Below, piece by piece: positions 37,498 to 47,047 of a DNA stretch of 64,000 nucleotides. The notes beneath the pieces were generated by a model. That model was not told the DNA's origin. It ran no database searches and saw nothing but the letters and a program-made list of their open reading frames with translations. Location: contig OZ220708.1 in NCBI GenBank assembly GCA_965116595.1, forward strand, positions 1,922,001 through 1,986,000, read 5' to 3'. Positions within the stretch are counted from its first letter, which is position 1. Every line of letters starts with the position of its first letter. The DNA is from G963663315 sp963668255. GTDB lineage: Bacteria > Pseudomonadota > Gammaproteobacteria > Arenicellales > Poriferihabitantaceae. The translations under genes were made by a program, and so were the position numbers.

Positions 37498-39324
37498 TTA
37501 TTGTGTCGATCTGGTGTGTTGAACCACTTTCAGAAACCCGTCTCCGAACTTTTCCAGCTTGGCGTGGCCGACACCGCTGATATTTAACAATTCTTCGTGC
37601 CGGGTCGGTTTTTGCTGCATGATTTCCTTCAGGGTGCTGTCATGGAAAACCATATAGGGAGGGATGCCGTATTGCTCCGCCAGATTTTTCCGACAGGTTC
37701 GCAGCGCTTCCCACAGTTCCCGGTTCTCTTCGCCGACATCAGTTTTGATTTTTGCCTTTCTGGCGGCTGTCTGCTTCTTCATATCTTCCCGCAGCATCAA
37801 ATCAATTTCGCCCTTGAGCAAAGGATGTGTGGTCCCGGTGAAGCGCAGCGCTCCGAATCGTTCGGCATCGGATACCAGAAACCCGCGCACGATCAACTGT
37901 CGGATGACCGAACGCCACTGGTTTTGCGACAGGTCATCGCCGATACCGAAAGTGCTTAAATGCAGATGACCGTGCTGCCTGACTTTTTCAGTATCCTTAC
38001 CAAGCAAAACATCAATGATATGCAGCGCTCCGAAACGCTGCCCGGTACGATAGATACATGAAAGCAGCTTTTGCGCGATTTCAGTGCCATGCCGTGTCTT
38101 CGGCGGGTCAAGGCAGGTGTCACAGTTGCCACAGGGGGCTTGCAGTTTCTCCCCGAAGTATTCCAGCAGCGAACTGCGGCGGCATTGCGTCACCTCACAC
38201 CAACCCAGCAGCGAATCCAGCTTGCTGCGTTCATTGCGCTTGTGGATTTCGTCTGCATCGGAGCGCTCCAGCATCTGGCTGCGCTGTACCACATCGTTTA
38301 ATCCATATACCATCCAGGCATCGGAAGGTAGACCATCGCGGCCTGCCCGCCCGGTTTCCTGGTAATACGATTCGACACTGCCCGGTAAATCCAGATGGGC
38401 AACGAACCTGACATCCGGTTTGTCTATACCCATGCCAAACGCGATGGTGGCAACCATGATCAGATCGTCCTCGAACTGAAATCTGGACTGATTTTCGGCG
38501 CGTTGTGAATCCGGTAGACCGGCATGATAGGGCAGGGCGTTAAAGCCACGCTGGTTCAGCCAGAGGGCAGTGGACTCTACTTTTTTTCTCGAAAGACAGT
38601 AAACGATGCCGCAGTCAGCCCGATGATTTTCCAGAAACCGGATCAGTTGATTTTTTGCTTCCAGCTTGGGCGCTACGCTGTAGCGAATATTCGGTCGATC
38701 AAAACTGCTGACATAAACATCCGGTTCATGCAGTTGCAGATTCTGCAGGATTTCCTGGCGGGTTCGGGGTGTGGCCGTTGCCGTCAGCGCCATTCGCGGC
38801 ACATTGGGAAAACAGGCGCCCAATTGCCCCAGAGACAAATAGTCAGGGCGGAAATCGTGACCCCACTGGGAAACACAATGGGCTTCATCAATCGCAATCA
38901 GGGAAATCCTGTACCGGCTCAGCCATTCCAGCGTGCCCGCTTGCGAGAGCCTTTCCGGCGCCACATAAATCAGGTCTGTTTCACCGCTGTCCACGCGTGC
39001 GGCGACGTCCTGTTTCTGTTGCCGGGTCAGCGTCGAATTCAGGAATTCGGCCTTGACTCCCAGTTGTCTCAGAGTATTGACCTGATCCTGCATCAATGCG
39101 ATCAGCGGCGATACCACAAGTCCGGTACCCGGACGGACCAGGGCGGGGACTTGGTAACACAGCGATTTCCCACCGCCGGTAGGCATCAAAACCAGCGAAT
39201 CCCGTCCGGCGACCGCAGCATTTATTATCGACTCCTGCCGGTCGCGGAAATGGTCGTAGCCAAAGACCTGCTGAAGGATATTCCGTGCGCCGCTATTCAC
39301 CCCGGGGCTGTTTGTATTTAACAT
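37498..39324 (-). CDS. recQ: ATP-dependent DNA helicase RecQ
   Basis: 608 residues, matching the E. coli protein (609). Walker A MPTGGGKSLCYQ (about 52-63), DEAH box IDEAHCVSQWGHDFRPDY near 146, helicase motif VI (QETGRAGRDG), zinc-binding CRRSSLLEYFGE...CGNCDTC, and the C-terminal HRDC region ending with ISGVGHAKLEKFGDGFL. I chose the ATG at 39324 with GAGG directly upstream; the 24-residue longer reading frame is unsupported. The gene's 3' end is duplicated downstream around the Fic gene. It acts in recombination repair. Confidence 0.96.
   Translation of the reverse strand: MLNTNSPGVNSGARNILQQVFGYDHFRDRQESIINAAVAGRDSLVLMPTGGGKSLCYQVPALVRPGTGLVVSPLIALMQDQVNTLRQLGVKAEFLNSTLTRQQKQDVAARVDSGETDLIYVAPERLSQAGTLEWLSRYRISLIAIDEAHCVSQWGHDFRPDYLSLGQLGACFPNVPRMALTATATPRTRQEILQNLQLHEPDVYVSSFDRPNIRYSVAPKLEAKNQLIRFLENHRADCGIVYCLSRKKVESTALWLNQRGFNALPYHAGLPDSQRAENQSRFQFEDDLIMVATIAFGMGIDKPDVRFVAHLDLPGSVESYYQETGRAGRDGLPSDAWMVYGLNDVVQRSQMLERSDADEIHKRNERSKLDSLLGWCEVTQCRRSSLLEYFGEKLQAPCGNCDTCLDPPKTRHGTEIAQKLLSCIYRTGQRFGALHIIDVLLGKDTEKVRQHGHLHLSTFGIGDDLSQNQWRSVIRQLIVRGFLVSDAERFGALRFTGTTHPLLKGEIDLMLREDMKKQTAARKAKIKTDVGEENRELWEALRTCRKNLAEQYGIPPYMVFHDSTLKEIMQQKPTRHEELLNISGVGHAKLEKFGDGFLKVVQHTRSTQ
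37521..37584. repeat. 64-bp repeat, native copy in recQ
   Basis: This is the recQ 3' segment itself. The second copy is at 35808-35871, with two mismatches (C/T near the start and G/A near 37572). Confidence 0.9.
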
Positions 39325-39442
39325 ATCCTCGCTTCGCAGCTTTTTTCCGGTCCGTGAAAACCCTGCTCTGATTGAACAGATGCGCGTTTTTTGCAACAGG
39401 ATTGGTCTTGCGCGAATCCGGGTTCATGGTTTGACGTTTCAT
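39293..39442 (-). CDS. Small basic protein of the NPVAK type, overlapping recQ
   Basis: 49 residues: an Arg/Lys-rich protein with NPVAKNAHLFN then VFTDRKKAAKRG. This resembles a family of tiny basic gammaproteobacterial proteins with NPVAKH...FN...RDRKK, whose function I do not know. GGAG lies 6 bases before the ATG at 39442, a good ribosome site. Its 3' end overlaps the recQ start by 32 bases in another frame, so the two are probably co-transcribed. The remaining 185 bases up to cobQ contain no other feature I can support except an isolated TATAAT near 39566. Confidence 0.7.
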   Translation of the reverse strand: MKRQTMNPDSRKTNPVAKNAHLFNQSRVFTDRKKAAKRGYVKYKQPRGE

Positions 39443-39627
39443 GGTTGTCTCCTGTCGTGTGATCAATCCCCTGGGACAGGGTCCGATGATACTGCTTCCG
39501 GTAAATGGACGCCAGACAATCTGCCTGTCTTTTTAATTGAGAGAGTGGGTTGGTAACTTGATCCTGTATAATGTCAAGGCTGGAGAATAAATTGACTGGA
39601 CGGGCTCCTGAATCGACAGAGTAATTA

Positions 39628-41148
39628 ATGGCAAGGGCAATCATGATTCAGGGCGCCGCTTCGAACGCCGGCAAGAGTGTCATTGCCGCCGGGTTGTGTC
39701 GGTTGCTTGCGAAAAAGGGAATCCGCATCGCGCCATTCAAACCCCAGAATATGGCGCTGAACAGCGCGGTAACCGTCGACGGCGGTGAGATCGGGCGTTC
39801 CCAGGCGGTTCAGGCGCTGGCCTGCGGCATCCTGCCCCATACCGACATGAACCCGATTTTGCTGAAGCCGAACAGTGACAAGGGAGCGCAGGTGATTATC
39901 AACGGGCAGTCGATTGGAAACATGAATGCAGTCGATTATCATGCCTTCAAAAAGACAGCAATCAATCATGCCCTGGCGGCTTATCATCGCCTTGCCGGGC
40001 AATACGATATGATTGTCATTGAAGGAGCGGGCAGTCCGGCTGAAATCAACCTGAGAGAAAATGATATCGCGAACATGGGTTTCGCCACTGCGGTTGATTG
40101 CCCGGTGCTGCTGGCGGCGGATATAGACCGCGGCGGTGTGTTCTCGCATTTGACTGGAACCCTCGACTGCCTTGAACAAAACGAACGGGCGCAGGTCAGG
40201 GGATTTTTGATCAACCGGTTTCGTGGTGACCGCTCCCTGCTGGAGCCAGGGATTGACTGGTTGACGCGGAAAACCTCGATTCCGACCCTGGGTGTATTGC
40301 CATTTCTGCCGGGATTGCACATTGAAGCAGAGGATGCGGTGGATCACCGGAATTTCCCGGTGATTTTTGAAGAAGCAGGTGGGACAGCCACGGAGGGATT
40401 GTCCGTGCAATCAGCATCCGAAAAGCTGAAGGTGGTTGTGCCCAGAATCCCCCGGATCAGCAACCACACCGATTTCGATGCGCTCCGGCTTCACCCTGCG
40501 GTTGAACTTGAATTTGTCGAACAGGGTGACTGCAAGGCCGCCTGTGATCTTGTGATCCTGCCGGGCAGTAAAAATACGATGAATGATTTGCGGTGGCTGG
40601 TTGCGAATGACTGGCCTGCCTATATCAACAGACATCTCAGGTATGGCGGTAAACTGATCGGCATTTGCGGCGGTTACCAGATGATCGGTTCCAGAATTCA
40701 TGATCCGCACGGCATCGAAGGCGACCCAGGCTCGATGGACGGTCTTGCATTGATGGATTTCGAGACCACCCTGCAACCGTCCAAGCAACTGAAACGGGTG
40801 TCCGGGACGCTGATCGACAGCAATGCTGAAGTGACCGGCTACGAAATTCATGCCGGCTTCACCGAAGGGACGGCACAGGAGCGCCCGGCCATAGACCTCG
40901 CCGGAGAAAAAGAGGGAGTGATTTCAGCAGACAACCAGATATTGTGCACCTATCTTCACGGTGTTTTCGACCATGACAGCGCCCGCCGCGCCTTGCTCGA
41001 ATGGGCCGGGCTCAAGGCCAGGCAGGACCATCAATTCGACTACCGGCAATTCAGGCAACAGCAGATCGACCGGGTTGCCGAAATGCTTGAACAGCAGTTG
41101 GACTACCCGCAACTCGCTGCCATTATCGGTCTGAAAAACCCGTGCTGA
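39628..41148 (+). CDS. cobQ: Cobyric acid synthase (amidotransferase)
   Basis: 506 residues. The N-terminal ATP-binding part shows IQGAASNAGKSVIAAGLCRLL (6-26) and FKPQNMALNS. The C-terminal glutaminase part has LIGICGGYQMIG with the nucleophile Cys near 349, and the His in TYLHGVFDHD near 441. It amidates side chains b, d, e and g of adenosylcobyrinic a,c-diamide. It overlaps the cbiB start by 7 bases. Confidence 0.95.
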   Translation: MARAIMIQGAASNAGKSVIAAGLCRLLAKKGIRIAPFKPQNMALNSAVTVDGGEIGRSQAVQALACGILPHTDMNPILLKPNSDKGAQVIINGQSIGNMNAVDYHAFKKTAINHALAAYHRLAGQYDMIVIEGAGSPAEINLRENDIANMGFATAVDCPVLLAADIDRGGVFSHLTGTLDCLEQNERAQVRGFLINRFRGDRSLLEPGIDWLTRKTSIPTLGVLPFLPGLHIEAEDAVDHRNFPVIFEEAGGTATEGLSVQSASEKLKVVVPRIPRISNHTDFDALRLHPAVELEFVEQGDCKAACDLVILPGSKNTMNDLRWLVANDWPAYINRHLRYGGKLIGICGGYQMIGSRIHDPHGIEGDPGSMDGLALMDFETTLQPSKQLKRVSGTLIDSNAEVTGYEIHAGFTEGTAQERPAIDLAGEKEGVISADNQILCTYLHGVFDHDSARRALLEWAGLKARQDHQFDYRQFRQQQIDRVAEMLEQQLDYPQLAAIIGLKNPC

Positions 41149-42107
41149 CCCTGCTGGTCGCGTTGTCTCCGGTTATCGTATGTGCTGCCGCACTGCTGTG
41201 TGACCGTGCGCTGGGTGAACCCCGACATCATCCACTGGCGGCTTTCGGTCATGCCGCAGGCTGGCTCGAGGGCAAACTCAATCACGGCTCGCAAAATTCC
41301 CGGAACAGGTTCCTTGGCGGATTGGTCGTGTTCCTGCTGGTTGGAGTACCGGGATTATGTGTTTATATGGCGCAAAGCTGGCTTTTCGGGTCTGTTTTCG
41401 GCGTATTGTTCGAACTCCTCGTCCTGACTGTCGTGATTGGCTGGCGCAGCATGAAAGAACATGCCAGCGCCGTTTCATGCCCGCTTGATTCCGGCAATCT
41501 ACCGGAGGCGCGGGAGTCGGTATCCCGGATCGTCAGTCGCGAGACCGAAGGCATGGAGGCGGAAAATATCACCAGCTCGGTCATCGAATCGCTGCTGGAG
41601 AATGCCAATGATTGCCTGTTCGCATCGTTGTTCTGGTATGCCGTATTTGGCCCGGTCGGCGCTGTGATTCATCGGTTATCGAATACGCTGGATGCGATGT
41701 GGGGCTATAAAACGGAGCGGTTTATCGACTTCGGCTGGGCTGCGGCCAGGCTCGACGACCTGCTTGGCTGGATTCCGGCCCGACTCACTGCACTTTGTTT
41801 CGCCCTGTCGGGATCATTTCGCAATGGCCTGCAAGCCGTGCGCAATCAGACGGGTAAGCACAAGAGCCCGAATGGTGGCCTGGTGATGGCGGCCGGGGCT
41901 GGCGCACTCGATATCACCATTAGCGGGCCGGCAGTCTATGGCGGTGTGCCGGAACACAAAATTTTCCTCGGTGTCGGCGAGCGCGCAACCCCTGCGGACA
42001 TTGTGCGCACGATTCGGTTGATTGAAAGGAGTATAGCGCTCTGGCTGGCAGGCTATGTCTGCGCGCTGGCGATCCCCTGGCTTCTGATTACACTGTCATC
42101 TATCTGA
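41142..42107 (+). CDS. cbiB: Adenosylcobinamide-phosphate synthase (CbiB/CobD)
   Basis: 321 residues, GTG start. It carries family motifs: DRALGEPRHHPLAAFG (23-38), ESVSRIVSRETEGME near 125-139, NTLDAMWGYKTERFIDFGWAAARLDDL (about 182-208, helix and loop), and PNGG near 246. It is an integral membrane enzyme that attaches the aminopropanol arm to cobyric acid. Its 3' end overlaps cobN, running the other way, by 55 bases. Confidence 0.95.
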   Translation: MLTLLVALSPVIVCAAALLCDRALGEPRHHPLAAFGHAAGWLEGKLNHGSQNSRNRFLGGLVVFLLVGVPGLCVYMAQSWLFGSVFGVLFELLVLTVVIGWRSMKEHASAVSCPLDSGNLPEARESVSRIVSRETEGMEAENITSSVIESLLENANDCLFASLFWYAVFGPVGAVIHRLSNTLDAMWGYKTERFIDFGWAAARLDDLLGWIPARLTALCFALSGSFRNGLQAVRNQTGKHKSPNGGLVMAAGAGALDITISGPAVYGGVPEHKIFLGVGERATPADIVRTIRLIERSIALWLAGYVCALAIPWLLITLSSI

Positions 42108-45100
42108 CTGCTGCCCGGCAGACCCTCAAGCATGTGGTCGATTTGCAGGATGGCTCCGGTCAGCAGCGAGTGATAGTCGCCGGGCGCCTGCCAAAGCCCT
42201 CTTTGTTGCGCTTCCAGCAATCGTTCGGCCATCTCCTTCAGGGCATGGGGGTTCGACCGTTCCATGAAAGCCCGGTTTTCGGGGTCGAATACCAGCGCAT
42301 CGGTAACCGCCTCATATTGATAATCATCGACCAGGGCGGTGGTGGCATCGTAGGCGAACAGATAATCCACCGCGGCCGCCATTTCAAATGCGCCCTTGTA
42401 ACCATGCTCCCGCATCGCAGCGATCCACTTGGGATTGATGACCCGGCTGCGAATGACCCGGTTTATCTCTTCTTTCAGTGTCCTGATCCTGGGATTGGCG
42501 GGGTTCGAGTGATCACCGTGATAAATGATCGGTTGTTGCCCGCGAAGGACTTCAACCGCATTGCTCATGCCGCCCTGAAACTGATAATAATCATCGGAAT
42601 CCAGCACATCGTGTTCCCGGTTGTCCTGATTTTGCACCACCGCTTCAAGCTGACCCAGGCGCGATTCGAATGCAGCAAAGGCGGCTTTACCAAAATGCGA
42701 CTGGCTGTAACTGTAGCCTCCCCAGTTGACATAAGCCTGGGCCAGATCGCTGCCATCCTTCCATACCCCGTGATCGATCAGCCCCTGCAGCCCGGCGCCA
42801 TAACCGCCGGGTTTTGAACCGAAAACCCTGAACCGGGCCTGCGCTTCGGCCTGTACGCTGTCCATGCCACCGGCAATCAGGCCGCAGGTATCTCGATCGA
42901 TGTTTTCACGGACTACATTGCTGTCTCCGGGTTCCTGATACCCGGCCAGCGCCTGTACCGCAGTATCGAACAGTTTTGCGACGTTGGGGAACGCATCCCG
43001 GAAAAACCCTGAAATCCGAAGCGTCACATCCACCCGCGGCCGTGCCAGCAAAAAGCCGGGAATGACTTCGATGTCCATCACCCGGTTGGAACCTTCAGCC
43101 CAAACCGGACGCACCCCGATCAATGCAAAAGCCTGGGCAATGTCATCGCCGCCGGTGCGCATGGTCGAAGTGCCCCATACCGAAATGCCCAGTTGGCGCG
43201 GATATTCGCCTTGTTCCTGAAGGTGCCTTGCCAGCAGCTCGTCGGCAGACCGCTTCCCCAGGTCCCAGGCGCTCCGGGTCGGAATCGAGCGTGAGTCCAG
43301 TGCATAGAAGTTGCGGCCGGTCGGCAGTACGTCGAGCCTGCCGCGGGTTGGCGCACCGCTCGGCCCGGCGGGCACGAATCGCCCCTCCAGGGCTCCGATC
43401 AGATTGTCGATTTCATCCCTTGCGGAATCGCTGATTGCCTCCGCAACCGCCTTGACGATGTATTGCAGCAAGGGTTTCGTCGTTACCAGAACCGGATCGA
43501 CCGGTCTGCCGGATAACGTGTCCTGCACACATTGCTCGGCAAGCAGTTCCAGCCGCTCCCGCGTATCTGCTTCGGTGCGCCAGTATGAACCGCACAGCGC
43601 TGCAAGCATTTCCGGGCGTGTTCCTCGCCAGGGCGCAGCCGGATCGAATCTCAAGGGGTCGAATGGCTGATCTGCGTTGACCAATCCCAGATCATGGCAC
43701 AGGCAGTGCAGCAATCCGCTATCCTGGGGCCGTTCTCCGCGCGGGAGGCGGGTCAACGCCACCAGTGTTTCAGCCAGTTTATGTGGATCGGGGACCCTCC
43801 CGAACCGATGAAGCCCATGGCGAACCTGGGATTCCTTCAGATCGCACAGCCAGGTATCCAGCCGGCCAAGCAGCACATCCTGATCATTCTCATTGTCGGC
43901 GCCGATCTCCCCGCGCAGGTTGGACTGAGCCAATTTCTGTAAAATCACGTCTTTGAGGTAAGCTTCACGGCGGGAGTCGAGACCGGCAGCCTGATAGAAC
44001 TCATCCACCAGGTTTTCCATCTCGAGAAGCTCGCCATAGATTTCCGCCCGCGCCATCGGGGGCGTCAGGTGATCGAGGACGACGGCTGCGGTGCGGCGTT
44101 TCGCCTGCGCCCCTTCTCCGGGATCATTGACGATAAATGGATACAGGTGGGGTATCGGCCCCAGAATGGCATCCGGCCAGCACTGCTGTGAAAGAGCGAC
44201 ACTTTTACCCGGCAGCCATTCGAGGCTGCCATGTTTGCCGATATGGGCAATCGCATCCGCCCGGTAGATGTGCCGGACCCAGAAGTAAAAGGCGATATAA
44301 CCATGCGGCGGCGCCAGATCGGGGTCATGATAGCAGGCAGCCACATCGAGATTGTATCCCCGCGCAGGTTGAATGCCGACAAAGGTATCCCCGGCAAGCA
44401 GGCCGGAAACCATGATCCGTCCGTTTCTGACCATCGGATCGCTTTCGGGGGTTCCCCAGCGTTGGATGACTTGATCACGATTGGTCTGCGGCAGTTGTCC
44501 GAACCACTTCAGATAATCATTCAGCGCCAGGCTCTGATTGCACGCCTTGATCAGGTTGGTATCCGCATCATTGGTCACCGCCGACTGTAACCGTTCGATC
44601 ATCGCATCGCCATTGTCCGGAATCCCGTCGACCGGAAAACCCGCCTGCTGCAGCCCATGCAGGATATTGATGACCGATGCCGGAGTGTCGAGGCCGACCC
44701 CATTACCTATTCTGCCGTTGCGGGTGGGGTAATTAGCGAGTATCAGCGCGATGCGCTTTTCACGGTTCGGCTTGATCGACAATGCCGCCCACCCGGCGGC
44801 CAGCGAGGCGATGAATCCAGCCCGTTCAGGGTTTAACCGGTAGCGGATGACATCCATCTGGGTTTGATCACTGTGGCGAAAAAGGGTCTTGAAGCTGACA
44901 GCGCGCCCGATAATCCTGCCATCGTACTCCGGCAGCGCCACATTCATCGCAATGTCGCGGCTGCGCAGCCCCTGGGCGGACTGTGCCCAGTCCTGTTCGC
45001 TGTTTGCCGCCAGGATGGCCTGAATGACCGGGATGTTTCTTTCAAAAAGCCGGGTTGGAACCTGCGGTTCAGAGGACAGGGATGCGTTGCCCTCGACATG

Positions 45101-45931
45101 CTGGGAAAAACTGGTCGTATTGATAACGACATGGCAATCGGACTGTTCGATCAGATGGTTGATTGTCCTCATGCAATCCGGATTTTTCAGGGAAAGGCTG
45201 GCAACCGCAAGGACGTTGAACCGGGCCCCCAGAATTTCGATGAACCGATCAAAGGCGTCGGTATTGCCCGACTGCACATGGCTGCGATAGAACAACAGCA
45301 ACGCATTTGGCTTGGAATCGTCCCTCGACGTCAGCCACTGGTCAAGTGAAATCGACTGGTGCAACGGATCATGAATCAGCGAAAAAGGCAGCATCGCGGG
45401 AGGCGGCACAACAGACTGGAACCCGTGCGCGGCCCCCTCCCGGCCGAAAAACTGCTCTTTAAGGAACGCAAACAGATTGGATGTATTGTGTTTCCCGCCC
45501 TCACGCAGATAACGCCATATCGCATGGTGCTGTTCAGGATAGCAATTGGAAATCCGTACCAACTGCGGGTCAGGCTGATCATCGCCGGGAACCACAACCA
45601 GGTTGATTTTGCGGTGTGCCGCCTGCGCTTCGAGCCGGTCGATGCCATACTGCCAGTAGGCGCTGCCGCCGAGCAGGGAAACCAGGATCAGTCCGGCGTG
45701 TTGCAGAACCGAATGTTCATACAGATCATAAGCGGCGGGTTTCGCCAGGTTGGCCAGGTTGGCAAGGCGCACCGTCGGATAATGCCCGTCCAGCGCATCG
45801 GCGCATTCAGCCAGCAGACCCAGGGAAGTATCCTGCGAGGACAGAATGACGATCTCCGCCGGGCTCTGTTGCAGGTCGATGATGCCTTCTTCATCGCTGA
45901 AACCGCCGGGTCTGGCTGTCAGTAAATGCAT
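42053..45931 (-). CDS. cobN: Cobaltochelatase large subunit CobN
   Basis: 1292 residues, the length of aerobic CobN. The magnesium/cobalt chelatase H-subunit pattern is clear: NYPTRNGRIGNGVGLDTPASVI (about 396-417), YFWVRHIYRADAIAHIGKHGSLEWLPGK near 550, and GTSTMRTGGDDIAQAF near 910. It inserts cobalt into hydrogenobyrinic a,c-diamide together with two ATPase subunits (CobS/CobT or ChlI/D-like), which are not in this window. It is the last gene of the riboswitch operon and lies 12 bases after cobW. Confidence 0.95.
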   Translation of the reverse strand: MHLLTARPGGFSDEEGIIDLQQSPAEIVILSSQDTSLGLLAECADALDGHYPTVRLANLANLAKPAAYDLYEHSVLQHAGLILVSLLGGSAYWQYGIDRLEAQAAHRKINLVVVPGDDQPDPQLVRISNCYPEQHHAIWRYLREGGKHNTSNLFAFLKEQFFGREGAAHGFQSVVPPPAMLPFSLIHDPLHQSISLDQWLTSRDDSKPNALLLFYRSHVQSGNTDAFDRFIEILGARFNVLAVASLSLKNPDCMRTINHLIEQSDCHVVINTTSFSQHVEGNASLSSEPQVPTRLFERNIPVIQAILAANSEQDWAQSAQGLRSRDIAMNVALPEYDGRIIGRAVSFKTLFRHSDQTQMDVIRYRLNPERAGFIASLAAGWAALSIKPNREKRIALILANYPTRNGRIGNGVGLDTPASVINILHGLQQAGFPVDGIPDNGDAMIERLQSAVTNDADTNLIKACNQSLALNDYLKWFGQLPQTNRDQVIQRWGTPESDPMVRNGRIMVSGLLAGDTFVGIQPARGYNLDVAACYHDPDLAPPHGYIAFYFWVRHIYRADAIAHIGKHGSLEWLPGKSVALSQQCWPDAILGPIPHLYPFIVNDPGEGAQAKRRTAAVVLDHLTPPMARAEIYGELLEMENLVDEFYQAAGLDSRREAYLKDVILQKLAQSNLRGEIGADNENDQDVLLGRLDTWLCDLKESQVRHGLHRFGRVPDPHKLAETLVALTRLPRGERPQDSGLLHCLCHDLGLVNADQPFDPLRFDPAAPWRGTRPEMLAALCGSYWRTEADTRERLELLAEQCVQDTLSGRPVDPVLVTTKPLLQYIVKAVAEAISDSARDEIDNLIGALEGRFVPAGPSGAPTRGRLDVLPTGRNFYALDSRSIPTRSAWDLGKRSADELLARHLQEQGEYPRQLGISVWGTSTMRTGGDDIAQAFALIGVRPVWAEGSNRVMDIEVIPGFLLARPRVDVTLRISGFFRDAFPNVAKLFDTAVQALAGYQEPGDSNVVRENIDRDTCGLIAGGMDSVQAEAQARFRVFGSKPGGYGAGLQGLIDHGVWKDGSDLAQAYVNWGGYSYSQSHFGKAAFAAFESRLGQLEAVVQNQDNREHDVLDSDDYYQFQGGMSNAVEVLRGQQPIIYHGDHSNPANPRIRTLKEEINRVIRSRVINPKWIAAMREHGYKGAFEMAAAVDYLFAYDATTALVDDYQYEAVTDALVFDPENRAFMERSNPHALKEMAERLLEAQQRGLWQAPGDYHSLLTGAILQIDHMLEGLPGSSQIDDSVIRSQGIASAQT

Positions 45932-45943
45932 CTTTGGAATCAG

Positions 45944-47047
45944 TCAGTCGATAACGCTGTTTTCCAGGGCAGACCCGATTACCTCTGCATTCAGTTCTCT
46001 GCCAATGAAGACCAGTTTACCCCGGCGTTCTTCGCTACTGTGCCAGAGCCGGTCGAAGTAACGGTCGATGCGGTCGCCCACACCCTGAAAAACCTGGCGC
46101 ATGGTCTTGCCCGGCAGGGCCAGAAACCCTTTTACCCGGTATATCGTGTTATCCCGTATGAGTTGTTTGACGGCGCGGGTGATCCGGTCACCGTCCACTT
46201 CGCCGAATTCGATGCAGACCGAGTCGAAATGCTCATGGGCGTGGTCATGCTCCTGGCCGTGCCGGTGCTGGTGGTCATGGTGAGTATGAGCGGTTTCGAT
46301 GTTTTCTTCGGCAGCGAACTGAAGCCCCATGATCAGTTCGCCATCGATTTCGCCGTGCTTTACCTCGATCATCTTGACCCCGGAGTTGACATGCGGTTCC
46401 AGTTCATCGCGAACCTGCAGTATCTGCCTCTCACCCATCGCGTCCGTCTTGCTGATAATGACAAGGTCAGCGGATACCAGTTGATCTTCCAGCAATTCAC
46501 GCAGGGAGGAATCATGGTCGAGGCTGTGATCCCGCTGACGCTGTGCCTGCACCCGGTCAGGATCATGCGCCAGTCTGCCATCCGCCATGGCCGGGCCATC
46601 GACCACGGTAATCACACAGTCAACGGTAAAGTACTGCCTGATTTCAGGCCAGTTGAAAGCCTGCACCAGGGGCTTGGGGAGCGCCAGGCCTGAAGTTTCG
46701 ATCAGGACATGATCGATATCGCCGCGTCGATTGACCAGTTGTTTCATCACTGGCAGGAACTCTTCCTCCACCGTGCAGCAGATACAGCCATTCGCCAGCT
46801 CATAGATTCCGTCTGCACAAGTGTCTGCGGGGCGGTTCCGGGCCGATTCCTGTCCGCTGCCGGGATCGTCGCAGCCAAGTGCACAGCTTCGCAACAGATC
46901 GGCATCGATATCCAGTTCACCGAATTCATTGACAATGACGGCAATGCGTTTGCCGTTCGCCTGCCTGATCACATTCGACAGCAGCGTGGTTTTGCCGCTG
47001 CCGAGGAATCCGGTGACAATGGTGGCCGGGGTTTTGTCGAGCATCAT
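45944..47047 (-). CDS. cobW: CobW-family metal-chaperone GTPase
   Basis: 367 residues. Walker A GFLGSGKTTLLSN (13-25), the CxCC metal-binding motif in NGCICCTVEEEFL (about 87-99), and a His-rich loop HTHHDHQHRHGQEHDHAHEH (about 263-282). It belongs to the COG0523 group, thought to deliver metal in a GTP-dependent way; here the neighbours point to cobalt for CobN. The start overlaps the cobM stop (ATGA). Confidence 0.94.
   Translation of the reverse strand: MMLDKTPATIVTGFLGSGKTTLLSNVIRQANGKRIAVIVNEFGELDIDADLLRSCALGCDDPGSGQESARNRPADTCADGIYELANGCICCTVEEEFLPVMKQLVNRRGDIDHVLIETSGLALPKPLVQAFNWPEIRQYFTVDCVITVVDGPAMADGRLAHDPDRVQAQRQRDHSLDHDSSLRELLEDQLVSADLVIISKTDAMGERQILQVRDELEPHVNSGVKMIEVKHGEIDGELIMGLQFAAEENIETAHTHHDHQHRHGQEHDHAHEHFDSVCIEFGEVDGDRITRAVKQLIRDNTIYRVKGFLALPGKTMRQVFQGVGDRIDRYFDRLWHSSEERRGKLVFIGRELNAEVIGSALENSVID

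Noticed and set aside
35808..37584. Fic region as an insertion sequence
   Set aside because: No transposase and no terminal inverted repeats; the repeats are direct and part of recQ.
42134..42817. 227-residue + frame opposite cobN
   Set aside because: Antisense to a conserved region of CobN.
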